Source of the DNA: Gracilibacillus dipsosauri
Lineage (GTDB): Bacteria; Bacillota; Bacilli; Bacillales; Amphibacillaceae
Assembly: GCF_003176895.1 (NCBI RefSeq)
Contig: NZ_QGTD01000005.1
Location: forward strand, 496,001 to 560,000
Direction: 5' to 3'
Length of the DNA stretch: 64,000 nt
Within the stretch, counting starts at the first letter, position 1, and each line of letters opens with the position of its first letter. The translations under genes and the position numbers were made by a program. The notes beneath the pieces were generated by a model. It searched no databases and was not told where the DNA came from. It saw only the letters and a list, made by a program, of their open reading frames with translations. Positions 9,363-18,734 of this stretch are shown one piece after another.

Positions 9363-9488
9363 CTATTACAATTTTTTAGCGTGAATTTTGACACATGGGA
9401 AACAACCATACCATAAAAATGCTAATGGGAACGACCGATTAGTTCAAAAGGTTTCTTAAATCGGTAAACTAAAAGCTATACGAATAGT

Positions 9489-11450
9489 CTAAAAACCTGT
9501 CTTTGCAATAAATCTAGGAACCACAGAATATGGCTTTTTGCTTCGTGCTCTCACTTCATAAACATTCTCATGCGAGATAGTCAATTCTTTCATGAAGTCC
9601 TCATATGGCTGTTGCGCTACATCCACGAGTCCGATTTGATAATTCTCTCCGTCAAATCTCCCTAGAACAGGCTGATCATTATATTGAAAATAGTGAACAC
9701 CAATGAGGCCTGGTACTGAAGCAGCCTGCTCCACATAATAACGGTAAGCCTTTCCTCTCTCTAATTGATTCTCTGTCGCTTTTATTCCATAAGCTGGTAG
9801 ACCTACGTCCGCTCCTCCAAAATGAAATTCACCAATAATAACGGGGATTTTCAGCTTTTTGCTAATGGATGTTATTTGTCCTTTATTCGGTTTATCTTGA
9901 TAACAATTAATAGAAAATACATCAAATAGCTCACAGCCCTCTAACAAACTCTCACTAGAAATCCATGCATATCTTATTCCCATATTCAAGTGATTTGGAT
10001 CTACTTCCTTACAGCAGGTTAATGGAATTTCAATATATCTTCTTATCATTACCTTCTGAAAAAATACAAAATCTTCTCCCTCTATCACCGATTTTGGCAA
10101 TTTGAAAGACTCTGATGAAAACAGATCTTCGAAGGAAGTCAAATTAGTCTGCCATGCCTCATTTAATCGACCAATTTCGACATACCTTTTTGCTAAATAG
10201 TCTACAAATGCTCTTTTACAAAAACTGGTTTCTCTTTGATTGATCATTAGTTCTACCAAGTTTAACTTATTGATAAACGCCCAATGTGGCTCATTGCGCA
10301 TAAAATATCCAACCACTCTACGATCATCTCGTATTTCTTCAAGTTGTCTAGCAAACTTTCGAGCATTATCTTGATATGCTGGATCAAAAACGTCTGGAAA
10401 ATCTCGATATATCTTAAGAGATGTTTCTGGGAAATCACGCATTTGGAACACATAGGGAAGCTCTGAGAAGGAAATAAAGTGATCGTCAGACCAGTTGCCA
10501 ATTGTGTTGAATTTCCATTGCTTCAATCTTTCATTGGTTAAAAACATCCATTTGTTATTCCAATCCTCACCGAAAGCTCTGATTAAATTCGCTATATGAA
10601 AATCAAAAGCTTCTTCATCAAATGCTTCGGTAAACCTATTATCTCCGATAGGAAGTGATGGTAATAGATTTTCCATTCCTTTTATTTTCATCGGACTATT
10701 TGGCCGAACACAATTTACACCAATACTAAAGAAAGGATCACCTTCGGGACTAATTAGCCACCAATTAGTTCCATCATAGTCTGTACGAAAAAAACCGTTT
10801 GACGCAAACTTGCGCTCACCATCAAAGAAGAAAGGTCGTTGACGAACCTTTGCCTCTTCATAGGCTTGTATAAGCCTCGCTTTTAATTGTAGTGTACTTC
10901 CTATTCTCCCTAGCCATTCTCTGAAATTATTTTGGCCCATTTCATCGATATACTTCATTTCTTTCACTTGGCATTCTGGCTCATTGGTGAGTAGCTCTAT
11001 GTTCGAAATCATGAATTTTCTTGAAAACCGAGAGGAGGGTGTCTCGATATAAACGGAATCGATGTATTCTAAATCAACAACAGGATCACCTCTTAAAACG
11101 GTTTGCATCACATTAGGATAACGCTCAAGAAACAGCTTTTCCCCGTTCAATGCGCTTAGCGGAAGACAGATTGTTGTCAGAACATGAGGTAGAATCCCAA
11201 AGTGAATTTGTACAAACCTACCGCTCCTCTCTTCAAATCGACAGATGATCACAAGAACATCCTCTGATTCATGAAACACGTCAGCAACAAAATATTCATT
11301 TTGTAAAAAGGCGTGCTTCGAAATTGCTGTCAGATCCAATTGAAAGCCACCACCATTACAAGAAGTAGCGATACTTAATGAGACATCATCCATATAATCC
11401 ACTACTGTCTTATTAGACAAATTTATTACGTGTTCCTTCAAAAACTGCAT
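9489..11450 (-). CDS. GH50-like (clan GH-A) glycoside hydrolase, intracellular
   Basis: A 653-residue protein without signal peptide. An N-terminal beta-sandwich-like half (about 1-165) precedes a TIM-barrel half beginning near GFFRTDYDGTNWWLISPEGD (about 219-238). Clan GH-A catalytic residues can be placed: acid/base Glu387 in MRNEPHW and nucleophile Glu541 in IIGEFHFGGADVG. The segment after the nucleophile (RGKAYRYYVEQAASVPGLIG, then HYFQYNDQPVLGRFDGENYQ) resembles GH50 beta-agarases closely in pattern. A cytoplasmic GH50-like enzyme without binding modules more likely acts on imported oligosaccharides than on polymeric agar. The gene follows the permease pair 11467-13338 by 16 bases. ATG 11450 has AAAGGAG nine bases upstream. 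The family assignment is from motifs; substrate unknown. Confidence 0.7.
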   Translation of the reverse strand: MQFLKEHVINLSNKTVVDYMDDVSLSIATSCNGGGFQLDLTAISKHAFLQNEYFVADVFHESEDVLVIICRFEERSGRFVQIHFGILPHVLTTICLPLSALNGEKLFLERYPNVMQTVLRGDPVVDLEYIDSVYIETPSSRFSRKFMISNIELLTNEPECQVKEMKYIDEMGQNNFREWLGRIGSTLQLKARLIQAYEEAKVRQRPFFFDGERKFASNGFFRTDYDGTNWWLISPEGDPFFSIGVNCVRPNSPMKIKGMENLLPSLPIGDNRFTEAFDEEAFDFHIANLIRAFGEDWNNKWMFLTNERLKQWKFNTIGNWSDDHFISFSELPYVFQMRDFPETSLKIYRDFPDVFDPAYQDNARKFARQLEEIRDDRRVVGYFMRNEPHWAFINKLNLVELMINQRETSFCKRAFVDYLAKRYVEIGRLNEAWQTNLTSFEDLFSSESFKLPKSVIEGEDFVFFQKVMIRRYIEIPLTCCKEVDPNHLNMGIRYAWISSESLLEGCELFDVFSINCYQDKPNKGQITSISKKLKIPVIIGEFHFGGADVGLPAYGIKATENQLERGKAYRYYVEQAASVPGLIGVHYFQYNDQPVLGRFDGENYQIGLVDVAQQPYEDFMKELTISHENVYEVRARSKKPYSVVPRFIAKTGF

Positions 11451-11466
11451 TTATCTCAACTCCTTT

Positions 11467-12336
11467 TTACTCTTTAACCGAGCCCATGACAATGCCTTTC
11501 ACAAAGTATTTTTGCAAGAATGGATAGACAAGTAAAATCGGCAGTGCACCTATAAATATCTGAGCAGATTTGACCGTACGCTGTGATAAGTTTTCGAGAT
11601 CCTCAGGGTTCGTACTGATTTTACTCATATCTTGTTGAACGACTATCGTTTGAAGGAAGGTCGCTAATGGATAATTGGAGGTTTCCCTCATATAAATCAA
11701 ACCATCGAACCAAGAATTCCAATGAAATACCATCGTAAAAAGGGTGATGGTGGCTATACCCGCCATTGATAACGGCAGATAGATTTGAAACAGAATCCGG
11801 AAAAAGCCAGCACCATCTATCTTTGCAGCTTCCTCTAATGATTTAGGAATCGTTTTAAAGAAGTTCATTAATAGAATAAGATTAAAGGCATTTACCACCC
11901 CCGGTAAAACGAGTGCCCATACCGTATTGGTCAGATTCAGATTGCTGACTAGAATGTAGCTTGGAATCATACCTCCAGAAAATAGCATGGTGAAAACAAT
12001 GAACCACATATAGAAATTTCTACCCTTAAACTCCTTTGATAAGGCATAGCCAGCAAATACTAATACAGTCATCGTAATAAACGTTCCGAGGGTAGTTCGA
12101 TAAAAGGAATTATATAATGTTTGTAAAAATAAGGGATTATCGAATGTTTTCTGATAGGCCTCCAGGGTAAAATCTACTGGTAGAAGGTTAATAATATTCG
12201 CACTTGCCGCTTCCTTTCCACTGAAGGAAACTGCAAGTACATGAATTAATGGCAGAACACATAGAATAGCCATTGCAATTAAAAACGTATAATTAAAAAT
12301 ATTGAAAATTTTGTACCCCAATGTCTTATGATACAT
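11467..12336 (-). CDS. Carbohydrate ABC transporter permease, LplC/YtcP type (second system)
   Basis: A 289-residue permease with six likely membrane helices. The EAA loop reads SLEEAAKIDGAGFFRILFQI, and the C-terminal YPFLQKYFVKGIVMGSVKE is the LplC signature. It partners the LplB-type gene 21 bases upstream (12358-13338). ATG 12336 has GGGGAGGA seven bases before it. The pair is distinct from the first system (7053-8915), so the locus imports at least two kinds of oligosaccharide. The binding lipoprotein at 16890-18581 is the likely third component of this second importer. Confidence 0.9.
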   Translation of the reverse strand: MYHKTLGYKIFNIFNYTFLIAMAILCVLPLIHVLAVSFSGKEAASANIINLLPVDFTLEAYQKTFDNPLFLQTLYNSFYRTTLGTFITMTVLVFAGYALSKEFKGRNFYMWFIVFTMLFSGGMIPSYILVSNLNLTNTVWALVLPGVVNAFNLILLMNFFKTIPKSLEEAAKIDGAGFFRILFQIYLPLSMAGIATITLFTMVFHWNSWFDGLIYMRETSNYPLATFLQTIVVQQDMSKISTNPEDLENLSQRTVKSAQIFIGALPILLVYPFLQKYFVKGIVMGSVKE

Positions 12337-12357
12337 TTAGATTCCTCCCCTAATAGA

Positions 12358-13338
12358 CTAAAAAATTCGATAATTTGCCAATTTATAAGCTAACCGATAG
12401 GCAACCACAATTAACACAAAGCTTATGAGTGATTTAAATAAACCAACAGCTGTTGCAAAGCTGAAATTCCCGCTCTCCAAGCCCATTCGATAAACATACG
12501 TATCAATCACATCCCCTTTGTCATACACCAAAGGATTATAAAGGTTAAACACTTGATCAAACCCAGCATTTAAAATATTCCCTAGCTGAAGTGTGCTAAT
12601 GACGATAATAATTGGTAGCATTGCAGGTAAAGTAACATGCCATGTTTGCTTAAATCGATTTGCTCCGTCCATTTCCGCTGCCTCATACAAATCCGGATTA
12701 ACCCCACTAATCGATGCCAAATATACAATCATAGAAAAACCAAATTCCTTCCAAATATCGCTTGTAACGAGCACAGTTCGGAACCAATCTCCATTACCTA
12801 AAAAAAATATTGGCTCGATACCAAATCCAGATTCCAATAACCTATTCACAATACCCCCGTTTATCGATAAAATATCAATAAGAATTCCACCTAGAATAAC
12901 CCATGAAAGAAAATGAGGCAGATAAACCATTGTCTGAATTCCACGTTTAATACTCATTTTCCTAATTTCGTTTAATAACAATGCCATGATGATCGGAACG
13001 ATTAATCCGAAGACAATCTTCAAAACGGAAATAATGAATGTGTTCCAGATTACTTGGACAGAATCGTCGAACTTGAATAATGCTTCAAAATGCGAAAATC
13101 CCACCCATTGAGAACCGAAAAAACCTTCCCAAGGCTTATAATCCTGAAAAGCCATAATATTTCCAAACATTGGTAAATAGTTAAAAATAATCGCAAATAT
13201 TACTACTGGTAAAACAAGTAAATGAAGTGGCCATGTTTTCTTCCATTCAAACGATGCCATGAAATGATTTTTCTTTTTTCTCCTTTCTCTTGACTCACTT
13301 ATTACGCCTTCTGTGTATGCGCTTACTCTTTCCTTCAC
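12358..13338 (-). CDS. Carbohydrate ABC transporter permease, LplB/YteP type (second system)
   Basis: A 326-residue permease with a soluble N-terminus of about 40 residues followed by six membrane helices. The EAA motif is DLYEAAEMDGANRFKQTWHV. I chose GTG 13338 because GAGGAGGGG lies five to seven bases upstream; an ATG at 13371 in the same frame would read through that ribosome site and add 11 residues. It is divergently transcribed from the YesM-type sensor gene at 13498, and the 160-bp gap holds the direct repeats described at 13432-13458. The divergent layout suggests that the YesM/YesN pair controls this importer. Confidence 0.9.
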   Translation of the reverse strand: MKERVSAYTEGVISESRERRKKKNHFMASFEWKKTWPLHLLVLPVVIFAIIFNYLPMFGNIMAFQDYKPWEGFFGSQWVGFSHFEALFKFDDSVQVIWNTFIISVLKIVFGLIVPIIMALLLNEIRKMSIKRGIQTMVYLPHFLSWVILGGILIDILSINGGIVNRLLESGFGIEPIFFLGNGDWFRTVLVTSDIWKEFGFSMIVYLASISGVNPDLYEAAEMDGANRFKQTWHVTLPAMLPIIIVISTLQLGNILNAGFDQVFNLYNPLVYDKGDVIDTYVYRMGLESGNFSFATAVGLFKSLISFVLIVVAYRLAYKLANYRIF

Positions 13339-13431
13339 CTTGACCCCTCCTCGACACAAAAAATATGGCAAATCAGATATTGTAAAAACAACTTCATCTG
13401 TTATTATTATATCAACTCAAATAGCCGATAC

Positions 13432-13458
13432 CTATGACAGGTAATTAACATCTATGAC
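13432..13458. promoter_or_regulatory. Direct repeats, candidate YesN/AraC-type binding site
   Basis: CTATGAC occurs at 13432-13438 and again at 13452-13458, exactly 20 bp apart, i.e. two helical turns on one face of DNA. AraC-family regulators typically bind such direct repeats. The site lies between the divergent permease and yesM-like genes. Confidence 0.45.
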
Positions 13459-13497
13459 CACATTTATAACCAATTTTTAATAGCTGGGGGGAATAAA

Positions 13498-15243
13498 GTG
13501 ATTAAATACAAAATCTTTAATAAACTTGTATTAGCTTTATTTATTTTACTTCTCGTTTGCTCTGTGCTTTTTACCATTACACAAAAAATAAACGAGTCCA
13601 TTATGCGAAAAAATTTAGAAGAATCCACGAAAAAACAGCTAGACTACTCGGTGGAACAATTTGAGAAAGATCTACACCAGCTAGAAGTGATGAGTATATT
13701 ACTGATCAACGATAGAAGTATTAAATCTTTCAGCACATCCTATGACTTTAGTAGTAGAATCGATCACCTGTTGAAGCGAAAATATGTGGAGGAAAAATTA
13801 AAAATTCAACAAAATGTGATTGGATCTAACCATGCATTCACTATCTACTGGCCACAAACAAATGAGATCATTTCTACCAATCAAGAAATAGAATATGATG
13901 CGTATGATTTCATCCATACTCCAAAAAATAAGTGGTTCTCTAAATGGTCAGGTGGTTCTCTTACCTTTGGCTTTATGGTAACGAGTCCATTAACTATTAA
14001 TCATTTTGAAAACGTTAACACTATTGTTGAAGCAAGTTTTTCTGCTGAATTTTTAGATAATGTCTTAGATTTGATTAATGCATCGGGGAATGCCAATTCC
14101 TTTATCTATTTATCAGATAAAACTAGTTATGCTACTAACGAAATCAATGACTCAATGATTTCAGAAATCACAAAAAAGCCATCATTTAATCAAGATTCAG
14201 GTTCCTTCATCATTGAAAATCAAGACATCAAGTATGCCGTACATTATCGTTATATTTCTTCCATTGATGCCAAAATAGTAGGCTATACAGAGCTCGATAG
14301 CTTTCTAGCTCCACTTAACGATATAAAATATTTAGTTTATTTATGCCTTTTTACTTTGTTTATGACAGGCATTCTAATGGCTTATCTTCTACACAGACAT
14401 CTACGATACAACATGAAGCATTTAGTAAACAAAATTGATCAGTTAGGAAAAGGGGCGTACGACACCAGGGTTACCATCCAAGCGAATAACGAGTTTGACT
14501 ATCTTTTTTCCCGTTTCAATCGCATGGCTCAAAAAATACAAGCACTGATAGAAGATGTTTATATAGCAAAATTAAGAACTCGAGAGGCACAGTATAAGCA
14601 TTTACAATCTCAAATCAATCCTCACTTTCTCTATAACTGCCTTTTCTACATCGTATCAATGGCGAAACGTTCACCAGAGGCAGTCACCACGATGGCTAAT
14701 AATCTTGCAAGGTATTACAGATATATTACGAAGAAAAATACAGATCTTACAGAACTCCACGATGAAATATCTTTTTTGAGAAACTATCTCGAGGTTCAAA
14801 GTCTTCGAAATAGTCAATTAACTTATAAGATAAATATCGCAAAAGAAATGGATCATATCTTCATTCCACCTCTCACGCTTCAACCGATTATCGAAAATGC
14901 GATTCTACATGGTATCGATAATCGTAGGGGGGCAGGAGAAATCATCGTAACTGGAGAAGCCACTAACGAATGTTATCGATTAATCATTGAGGATGACGGA
15001 AAAGGACTTCCATCATTTGAAATCAATCAGCTTTTACATTCCATTAATCAGCCCAATATTGGCGAGAGTGAGAGCTATGGTTTATGGAATATTAACCAAC
15101 GACTTCTTCATTATTATGGAGAGCAAACGAACATTTCCATCCAGTCAAGAAATCCAAATGGTTTGAAGGTAACGATTTCGATTCCTAGGTTGTCCAAAAT
15201 CAGAGATAATAGACAGCTTGTCCCTAAGAAAGGAGCTATATAA
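13498..15243 (+). CDS. YesM-family sensor histidine kinase
   Basis: Membrane sensor kinase of 581 residues. Helices at about 7-29 and 276-298 enclose an extracellular sensing domain of some 245 residues. A HAMP linker (about 300-352) follows, then the His_kinase box with phosphoacceptor His376 in QINPHFLYNCLFY. The HATPase domain carries N- and G-boxes (QPIIENAILHGI and IEDDGKGLP). The INPHFLYN box is diagnostic of the YesM/LytS-like group that works with AraC-type response regulators. The start is GTG 13498 behind a GGGGGG tract. The gene abuts its regulator, whose start codon directly follows the stop. It probably senses an extracellular oligosaccharide or a loaded binding protein (inference). 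Confidence 0.92.
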   Translation: MIKYKIFNKLVLALFILLLVCSVLFTITQKINESIMRKNLEESTKKQLDYSVEQFEKDLHQLEVMSILLINDRSIKSFSTSYDFSSRIDHLLKRKYVEEKLKIQQNVIGSNHAFTIYWPQTNEIISTNQEIEYDAYDFIHTPKNKWFSKWSGGSLTFGFMVTSPLTINHFENVNTIVEASFSAEFLDNVLDLINASGNANSFIYLSDKTSYATNEINDSMISEITKKPSFNQDSGSFIIENQDIKYAVHYRYISSIDAKIVGYTELDSFLAPLNDIKYLVYLCLFTLFMTGILMAYLLHRHLRYNMKHLVNKIDQLGKGAYDTRVTIQANNEFDYLFSRFNRMAQKIQALIEDVYIAKLRTREAQYKHLQSQINPHFLYNCLFYIVSMAKRSPEAVTTMANNLARYYRYITKKNTDLTELHDEISFLRNYLEVQSLRNSQLTYKINIAKEMDHIFIPPLTLQPIIENAILHGIDNRRGAGEIIVTGEATNECYRLIIEDDGKGLPSFEINQLLHSINQPNIGESESYGLWNINQRLLHYYGEQTNISIQSRNPNGLKVTISIPRLSKIRDNRQLVPKKGAI

Positions 15244-16872
15244 TTGGATATCTTAATGGTAGATGATGAAAATTTTGTGTTGGATTACTTAGAAGACTGT
15301 ATACGTAGCTTTGATTTAAAAATAAATGCAATTCACCGGGCGACGTGTGTAGATGATGCCTATGATTTATTATCCAATATGTCGATTTCTATTCTCCTTA
15401 CAGATATACGGATGCCAGAAAAAAATGGCTTTGACCTACTAGAGCTCATTTATTCAGAGGAGCTACCTACCAAGATCATTCTGTTATCTGGTTATTCAGA
15501 ATTTGATTTTGCAAAATCTGCAATACAGTATGGAGTGATGGACTATCTACTGAAGCCAATAATGCCTGATGAATTACAACGCGTTTTAGTAAAAACGATG
15601 GAAACTGTTACGAAGGAAAATAGGAAAAGAAAGGAGTTCATTACTAAGAGAATTAATTATAGACAAAGTCAACATTTTTTGAGAGGACAATTCCTTTTCG
15701 AATTATTCCAAGGGAAGTCCTATTCTGAGAAGGAATTCACGAAAAAACTAGCAGAACTGCAGCTTGATATCCCTTATCGAAGTGATTGTATCGTTAGTTC
15801 GATTTTGATGAAAACTAACAGCTTCAGAGGTGATAGCCAAGATTCCGAACTATATCTAAAAGCGATCATGAATATTACCGAGGAAATACTCCATGAAGCT
15901 ATCCCTACAAGGGAACAGCTGTGGTACTGTATCGATCCCTATCATTTCTTCCATTTCGTTATTCCTTTAAACTTAACCAATTCTGATGATCTCATGAAAC
16001 AGAAGCTGAAGCGAGTGAAGCAAACAATCGAAGCATTACTAAACATTCGGATAGTCATGCTTCAATCTGAGTCTATTCAGTTGAACAGGGATCTCCATTC
16101 GACATATATGCAAATCGTTAACTATACCTTGCGATTAACCGAACAGAAAGATACGATGGTTCATCGGATTAAGAACTTAGATCCTTCAAGGTCACCCAAC
16201 TATTTTCAGCACCTAACCGAGGCTCCTTCGTTAATCGATTTAATGGAGGTTGCACGATGGAATGAGGCCTATCAAAAGGTGGAGGCGATTCTTGACAAAA
16301 TGGAAAAAGACGCTGTTTTCACACAGCAGCATTTAATGGAAATAATGTATTACTTCTTCAGTTGTTTTTCCTATATCTCTGCAAAAAATAATAGGCAACA
16401 CACCTACTTTCCAGAATATATCACCTTTATCCAGAATCCGTTTACTATTAGCACACCCCAGGATATCAAAAACTGGATACAAAAAGGCATGGATTATTTG
16501 AGTAATACAGAAAATGAAAACACATCGAATAAAAACTTCTTAATCGCACAGATTCATGCCTTTATTTCAAAGAACATTCAACAAAATGTAACCTTACATT
16601 CGATTGCGGAGCATGTTTATTTACATCCTGTCTACCTGTCGAGATGGTACAAAAAAGAAACAGGATCTAGTATTTCCTCTTATATCTTTCAATTACGCAT
16701 GAAAAAAGCTGTGACATTATTATTAACGACGAATAAGAAAATAGCCGATATTTCTCAGGAGGTAGGCTATCAGAAAACGCAATATTTTATAAGATTATTT
16801 AAGGAGCATTTTAAAATGACCCCCCAAAAATATCGGGAATCTAAAAATAGTCTAGAAATCCACCACTCTTAA
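15244..16872 (+). CDS. YesN-family response regulator with AraC-type DNA-binding domain
   Basis: A 542-residue response regulator. The receiver domain spans about 1-120, with acidic pocket Asp7/Asp8, phosphoacceptor Asp54 (LLTDIRMPE) and Lys104 (YLLKP). A long middle region of about 300 residues of YesN type follows. The last 100 residues are two AraC helix-turn-helix motifs (TLHSIAEHVYLHPVYLSRWY and KIADISQEVGYQKTQYFIRL). It starts with TTG 15244 immediately after the kinase stop codon, with AAAGGAG about eight bases upstream, so the pair is translationally linked. The likely targets are the divergent importer at 13338 and perhaps the binding-protein gene at 16890. The CTATGAC repeats at 13432-13458 are a candidate site. 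Confidence 0.92.
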   Translation: MDILMVDDENFVLDYLEDCIRSFDLKINAIHRATCVDDAYDLLSNMSISILLTDIRMPEKNGFDLLELIYSEELPTKIILLSGYSEFDFAKSAIQYGVMDYLLKPIMPDELQRVLVKTMETVTKENRKRKEFITKRINYRQSQHFLRGQFLFELFQGKSYSEKEFTKKLAELQLDIPYRSDCIVSSILMKTNSFRGDSQDSELYLKAIMNITEEILHEAIPTREQLWYCIDPYHFFHFVIPLNLTNSDDLMKQKLKRVKQTIEALLNIRIVMLQSESIQLNRDLHSTYMQIVNYTLRLTEQKDTMVHRIKNLDPSRSPNYFQHLTEAPSLIDLMEVARWNEAYQKVEAILDKMEKDAVFTQQHLMEIMYYFFSCFSYISAKNNRQHTYFPEYITFIQNPFTISTPQDIKNWIQKGMDYLSNTENENTSNKNFLIAQIHAFISKNIQQNVTLHSIAEHVYLHPVYLSRWYKKETGSSISSYIFQLRMKKAVTLLLTTNKKIADISQEVGYQKTQYFIRLFKEHFKMTPQKYRESKNSLEIHHS

Positions 16873-16884
16873 AGTAGTGGATTT
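16856..16884. terminator. Terminator shared by yesN-like gene and convergent lipoprotein gene
   Basis: AAATCCACCACT (16856-16867) pairs with AGTAGTGGATTT (16873-16884), 11 of 12 pairs, around a 5-base loop that contains the yesN-like stop codon. A T-rich stretch (CTTCTTTATTTATT) follows on the plus strand. The convergent lipoprotein gene ends at 16890, so the hairpin could serve both directions. Confidence 0.7.
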
Positions 16885-16889
16885 CTTCT

Positions 16890-18581
16890 TTATTTATTAA
16901 TACTCTGATACCATTCATTCACTTCTTTTTCAATATCTTTACCACCTTTGGAATAGTATTCCTCGACAAATTCATCAAACTTATCTATCGAATATTCTCC
17001 ATAAATAATTTTTGCGAAAGTTTCTAATTCAAGTGTTTCTAGATTTTCTCCTCTTGATTTCATTGTTTCAGTAGGCGCTCCAAGGAATAGACTTGGTGTA
17101 TTAATGTCCCTCATCTCATAGTTTAGAGCTCCGGCTTTTATTTGTGCTTCTGAACTCTGCGCGATTACCTTCTGCGCACTAGTTTCTGGTTCATTTCCCT
17201 CATATATAAAATGATGATCCTCAGAAGACTTCAATGGTATTTCAGGAATATTCCAGAACAAAGTATATTTTCCCGGAGTTGCCGCTTGATCTAAAGGGGT
17301 TGGGAATTTGGTAGGATCATAGACAGCCTCTCCATCTACCATCGCATAATCATAGCCTTCAAAGAAACCATGCTCAAATTCTCCTGTTTCAAAAATTCTA
17401 TCATAGATTTTGTCAAAATAATGAAAAAATGCGTCCATATGTTCAAAGCCTTTCCGGAACATCATCACTTTCCCCTCATTTAGACTATTCATGAAACGAG
17501 CTGATTTTCCATCCTGGCCAACAGGGAGGGAATAAGCTTCTAAAACCGCATCTGGATTCGTTGATTTCACATCACCTAAAGGCCAGCCTTCTGCCCAAAA
17601 CGGTGCAGCGATCATTCCGGATTTTCCTTGAATGAATGCTTCCGTTGCCTTTACCTCATCCAAAACCGCTAATTCTTGATCTAAATACCCTTTACTATAC
17701 CAATCTCTTAATTTATTTAAGCCTTCTTTAATTCCTGGTTGCACAGAACTATAGACTAGACTGCCTTCTTCATTTTCTAGGTAAGTACCTGGAATATATT
17801 TTCCTGTATATGCACCAAAGACAAAGCTCACATCAGACATCCAATTATTAAAGCCATTCCTTCCAGAGAAGCTGAATCCGAATGTATCATCCACACCATT
17901 TCCATCCGGATCATCATTTGTGAATGCTTCCATTACTGATTCAAATTCTTCTATCTTCTTTGGTGGCTCTAATCCTAAATGATCGAGCCAATCTTGTCTA
18001 ATCCATAGAACCGGACTAGTACCATCTCCTGCAGTAAAGATTGGTAATCCCATTACCTTTCCATCATATGTTACCTGATTAAACGCATAGCTATTTTCCT
18101 CGTAAACCTCTTTCAGGCGATCGGATGCATATTGATCAAAAGCCTCTGAAATGTCCATCACTTGACCTGATTGGATAAGGTCATCAATGAGAATAGGATC
18201 TTGTACGATAAATGCATCCGGTAGCTCTTCATCGGACGTAAGGGATAGGCGTAGCTGTGTATGATAGGCACTATTGTCAGCAGACTCCCATAGATCCTTT
18301 ATTTTTATCCCTAAGGATTCCTCCGCCCATTTGTTATGAATATTTTGGTGAATATTTTCTCCATTAATGAAAACATAATCAGAGCCTACTGGTCGAGCTG
18401 TGGTAATTTCTACAGCAGGTTCAAATTTTCCATCTTCATTTACCGTTGTTTCAGTTTCTTCGCTAGACGTGTCTGATGTGGCATCATCCGAGCTAACTTC
18501 CTCTGAACCTCCTCCATAACTACAGGCAGACAATAAGAAAACGATTACAATAAAAATAATAAGAAATAATTTGCTTTTCAT
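16890..18581 (-). CDS. Large substrate-binding lipoprotein of a carbohydrate ABC importer
   Basis: A 563-residue lipoprotein: signal peptide with lipobox LSAC (Cys20), then an acidic, serine/threonine-rich linker of about 30 residues and a solute-binding body. The motif DWLDHLGLEPPKKIEEFESVMEAF and a calcium-like acidic loop NDDPDGNGVDD are typical of LplA/YtcQ and FusA2-like binding proteins. It is transcribed alone, convergent with yesN. A perfect inverted repeat at 18633-18656 lies in its promoter region. Its position next to the two-component genes suggests it serves the permeases at 11467-13338. ATG 18581 is preceded by GGGAGGT at suitable spacing. Confidence 0.85.
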   Translation of the reverse strand: MKSKLFLIIFIVIVFLLSACSYGGGSEEVSSDDATSDTSSEETETTVNEDGKFEPAVEITTARPVGSDYVFINGENIHQNIHNKWAEESLGIKIKDLWESADNSAYHTQLRLSLTSDEELPDAFIVQDPILIDDLIQSGQVMDISEAFDQYASDRLKEVYEENSYAFNQVTYDGKVMGLPIFTAGDGTSPVLWIRQDWLDHLGLEPPKKIEEFESVMEAFTNDDPDGNGVDDTFGFSFSGRNGFNNWMSDVSFVFGAYTGKYIPGTYLENEEGSLVYSSVQPGIKEGLNKLRDWYSKGYLDQELAVLDEVKATEAFIQGKSGMIAAPFWAEGWPLGDVKSTNPDAVLEAYSLPVGQDGKSARFMNSLNEGKVMMFRKGFEHMDAFFHYFDKIYDRIFETGEFEHGFFEGYDYAMVDGEAVYDPTKFPTPLDQAATPGKYTLFWNIPEIPLKSSEDHHFIYEGNEPETSAQKVIAQSSEAQIKAGALNYEMRDINTPSLFLGAPTETMKSRGENLETLELETFAKIIYGEYSIDKFDEFVEEYYSKGGKDIEKEVNEWYQSINK

Positions 18582-18632
18582 ATTAGACCTCCCTTTATTT
18601 ATCTCCCCATTATTATAGCTGGAAAATTACTG

Positions 18633-18656
18633 TGTAGATATGCCCCATTATCTACA
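18633..18656. promoter_or_regulatory. Perfect inverted repeat upstream of the binding-lipoprotein gene
   Basis: TGTAGATA (18633-18640) and TATCTACA (18649-18656) form a perfect 8-bp inverted repeat with an 8-bp spacer, 52 bases upstream of the lipoprotein start. It is a candidate operator; the cognate regulator is unknown. Confidence 0.4.
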
Positions 18657-18700
18657 AACATAGCCAGACAATCAACCAAATTTGCTCTGAAGTTAAGAAG

Positions 18701-18725
18701 AGCCGCGGCTCCCATCACCACGGCT
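18701..18725 (-). terminator. Terminator of the nitroreductase gene
   Basis: On the minus strand AGCCGTGG pairs with CCGCGGCT (8 bp, one G-U) around a 9-base loop, followed by CTTCTTAACTTC. It lies ten bases past the nitroreductase stop codon. Confidence 0.6.
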
Positions 18726-18734
18726 TATAAAACA

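Larger units (their letters stand above)
8916..9488. other. Gene-free stretch with regulatory hairpins
   Basis: No convincing gene is visible. The stretch holds the presumed promoter of the permease operon and a candidate cre site (9070-9083). It also holds an imperfect 11-bp hairpin at 9199-9226 (ATCAGCGGAGA/TCTCCACTGAT) resembling the one at 3587-3615, and the terminator of the upstream operon at 9321-9362. A short open segment around 9250-9300 could be the decayed end of a gene but is too short to identify. Confidence 0.5.
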
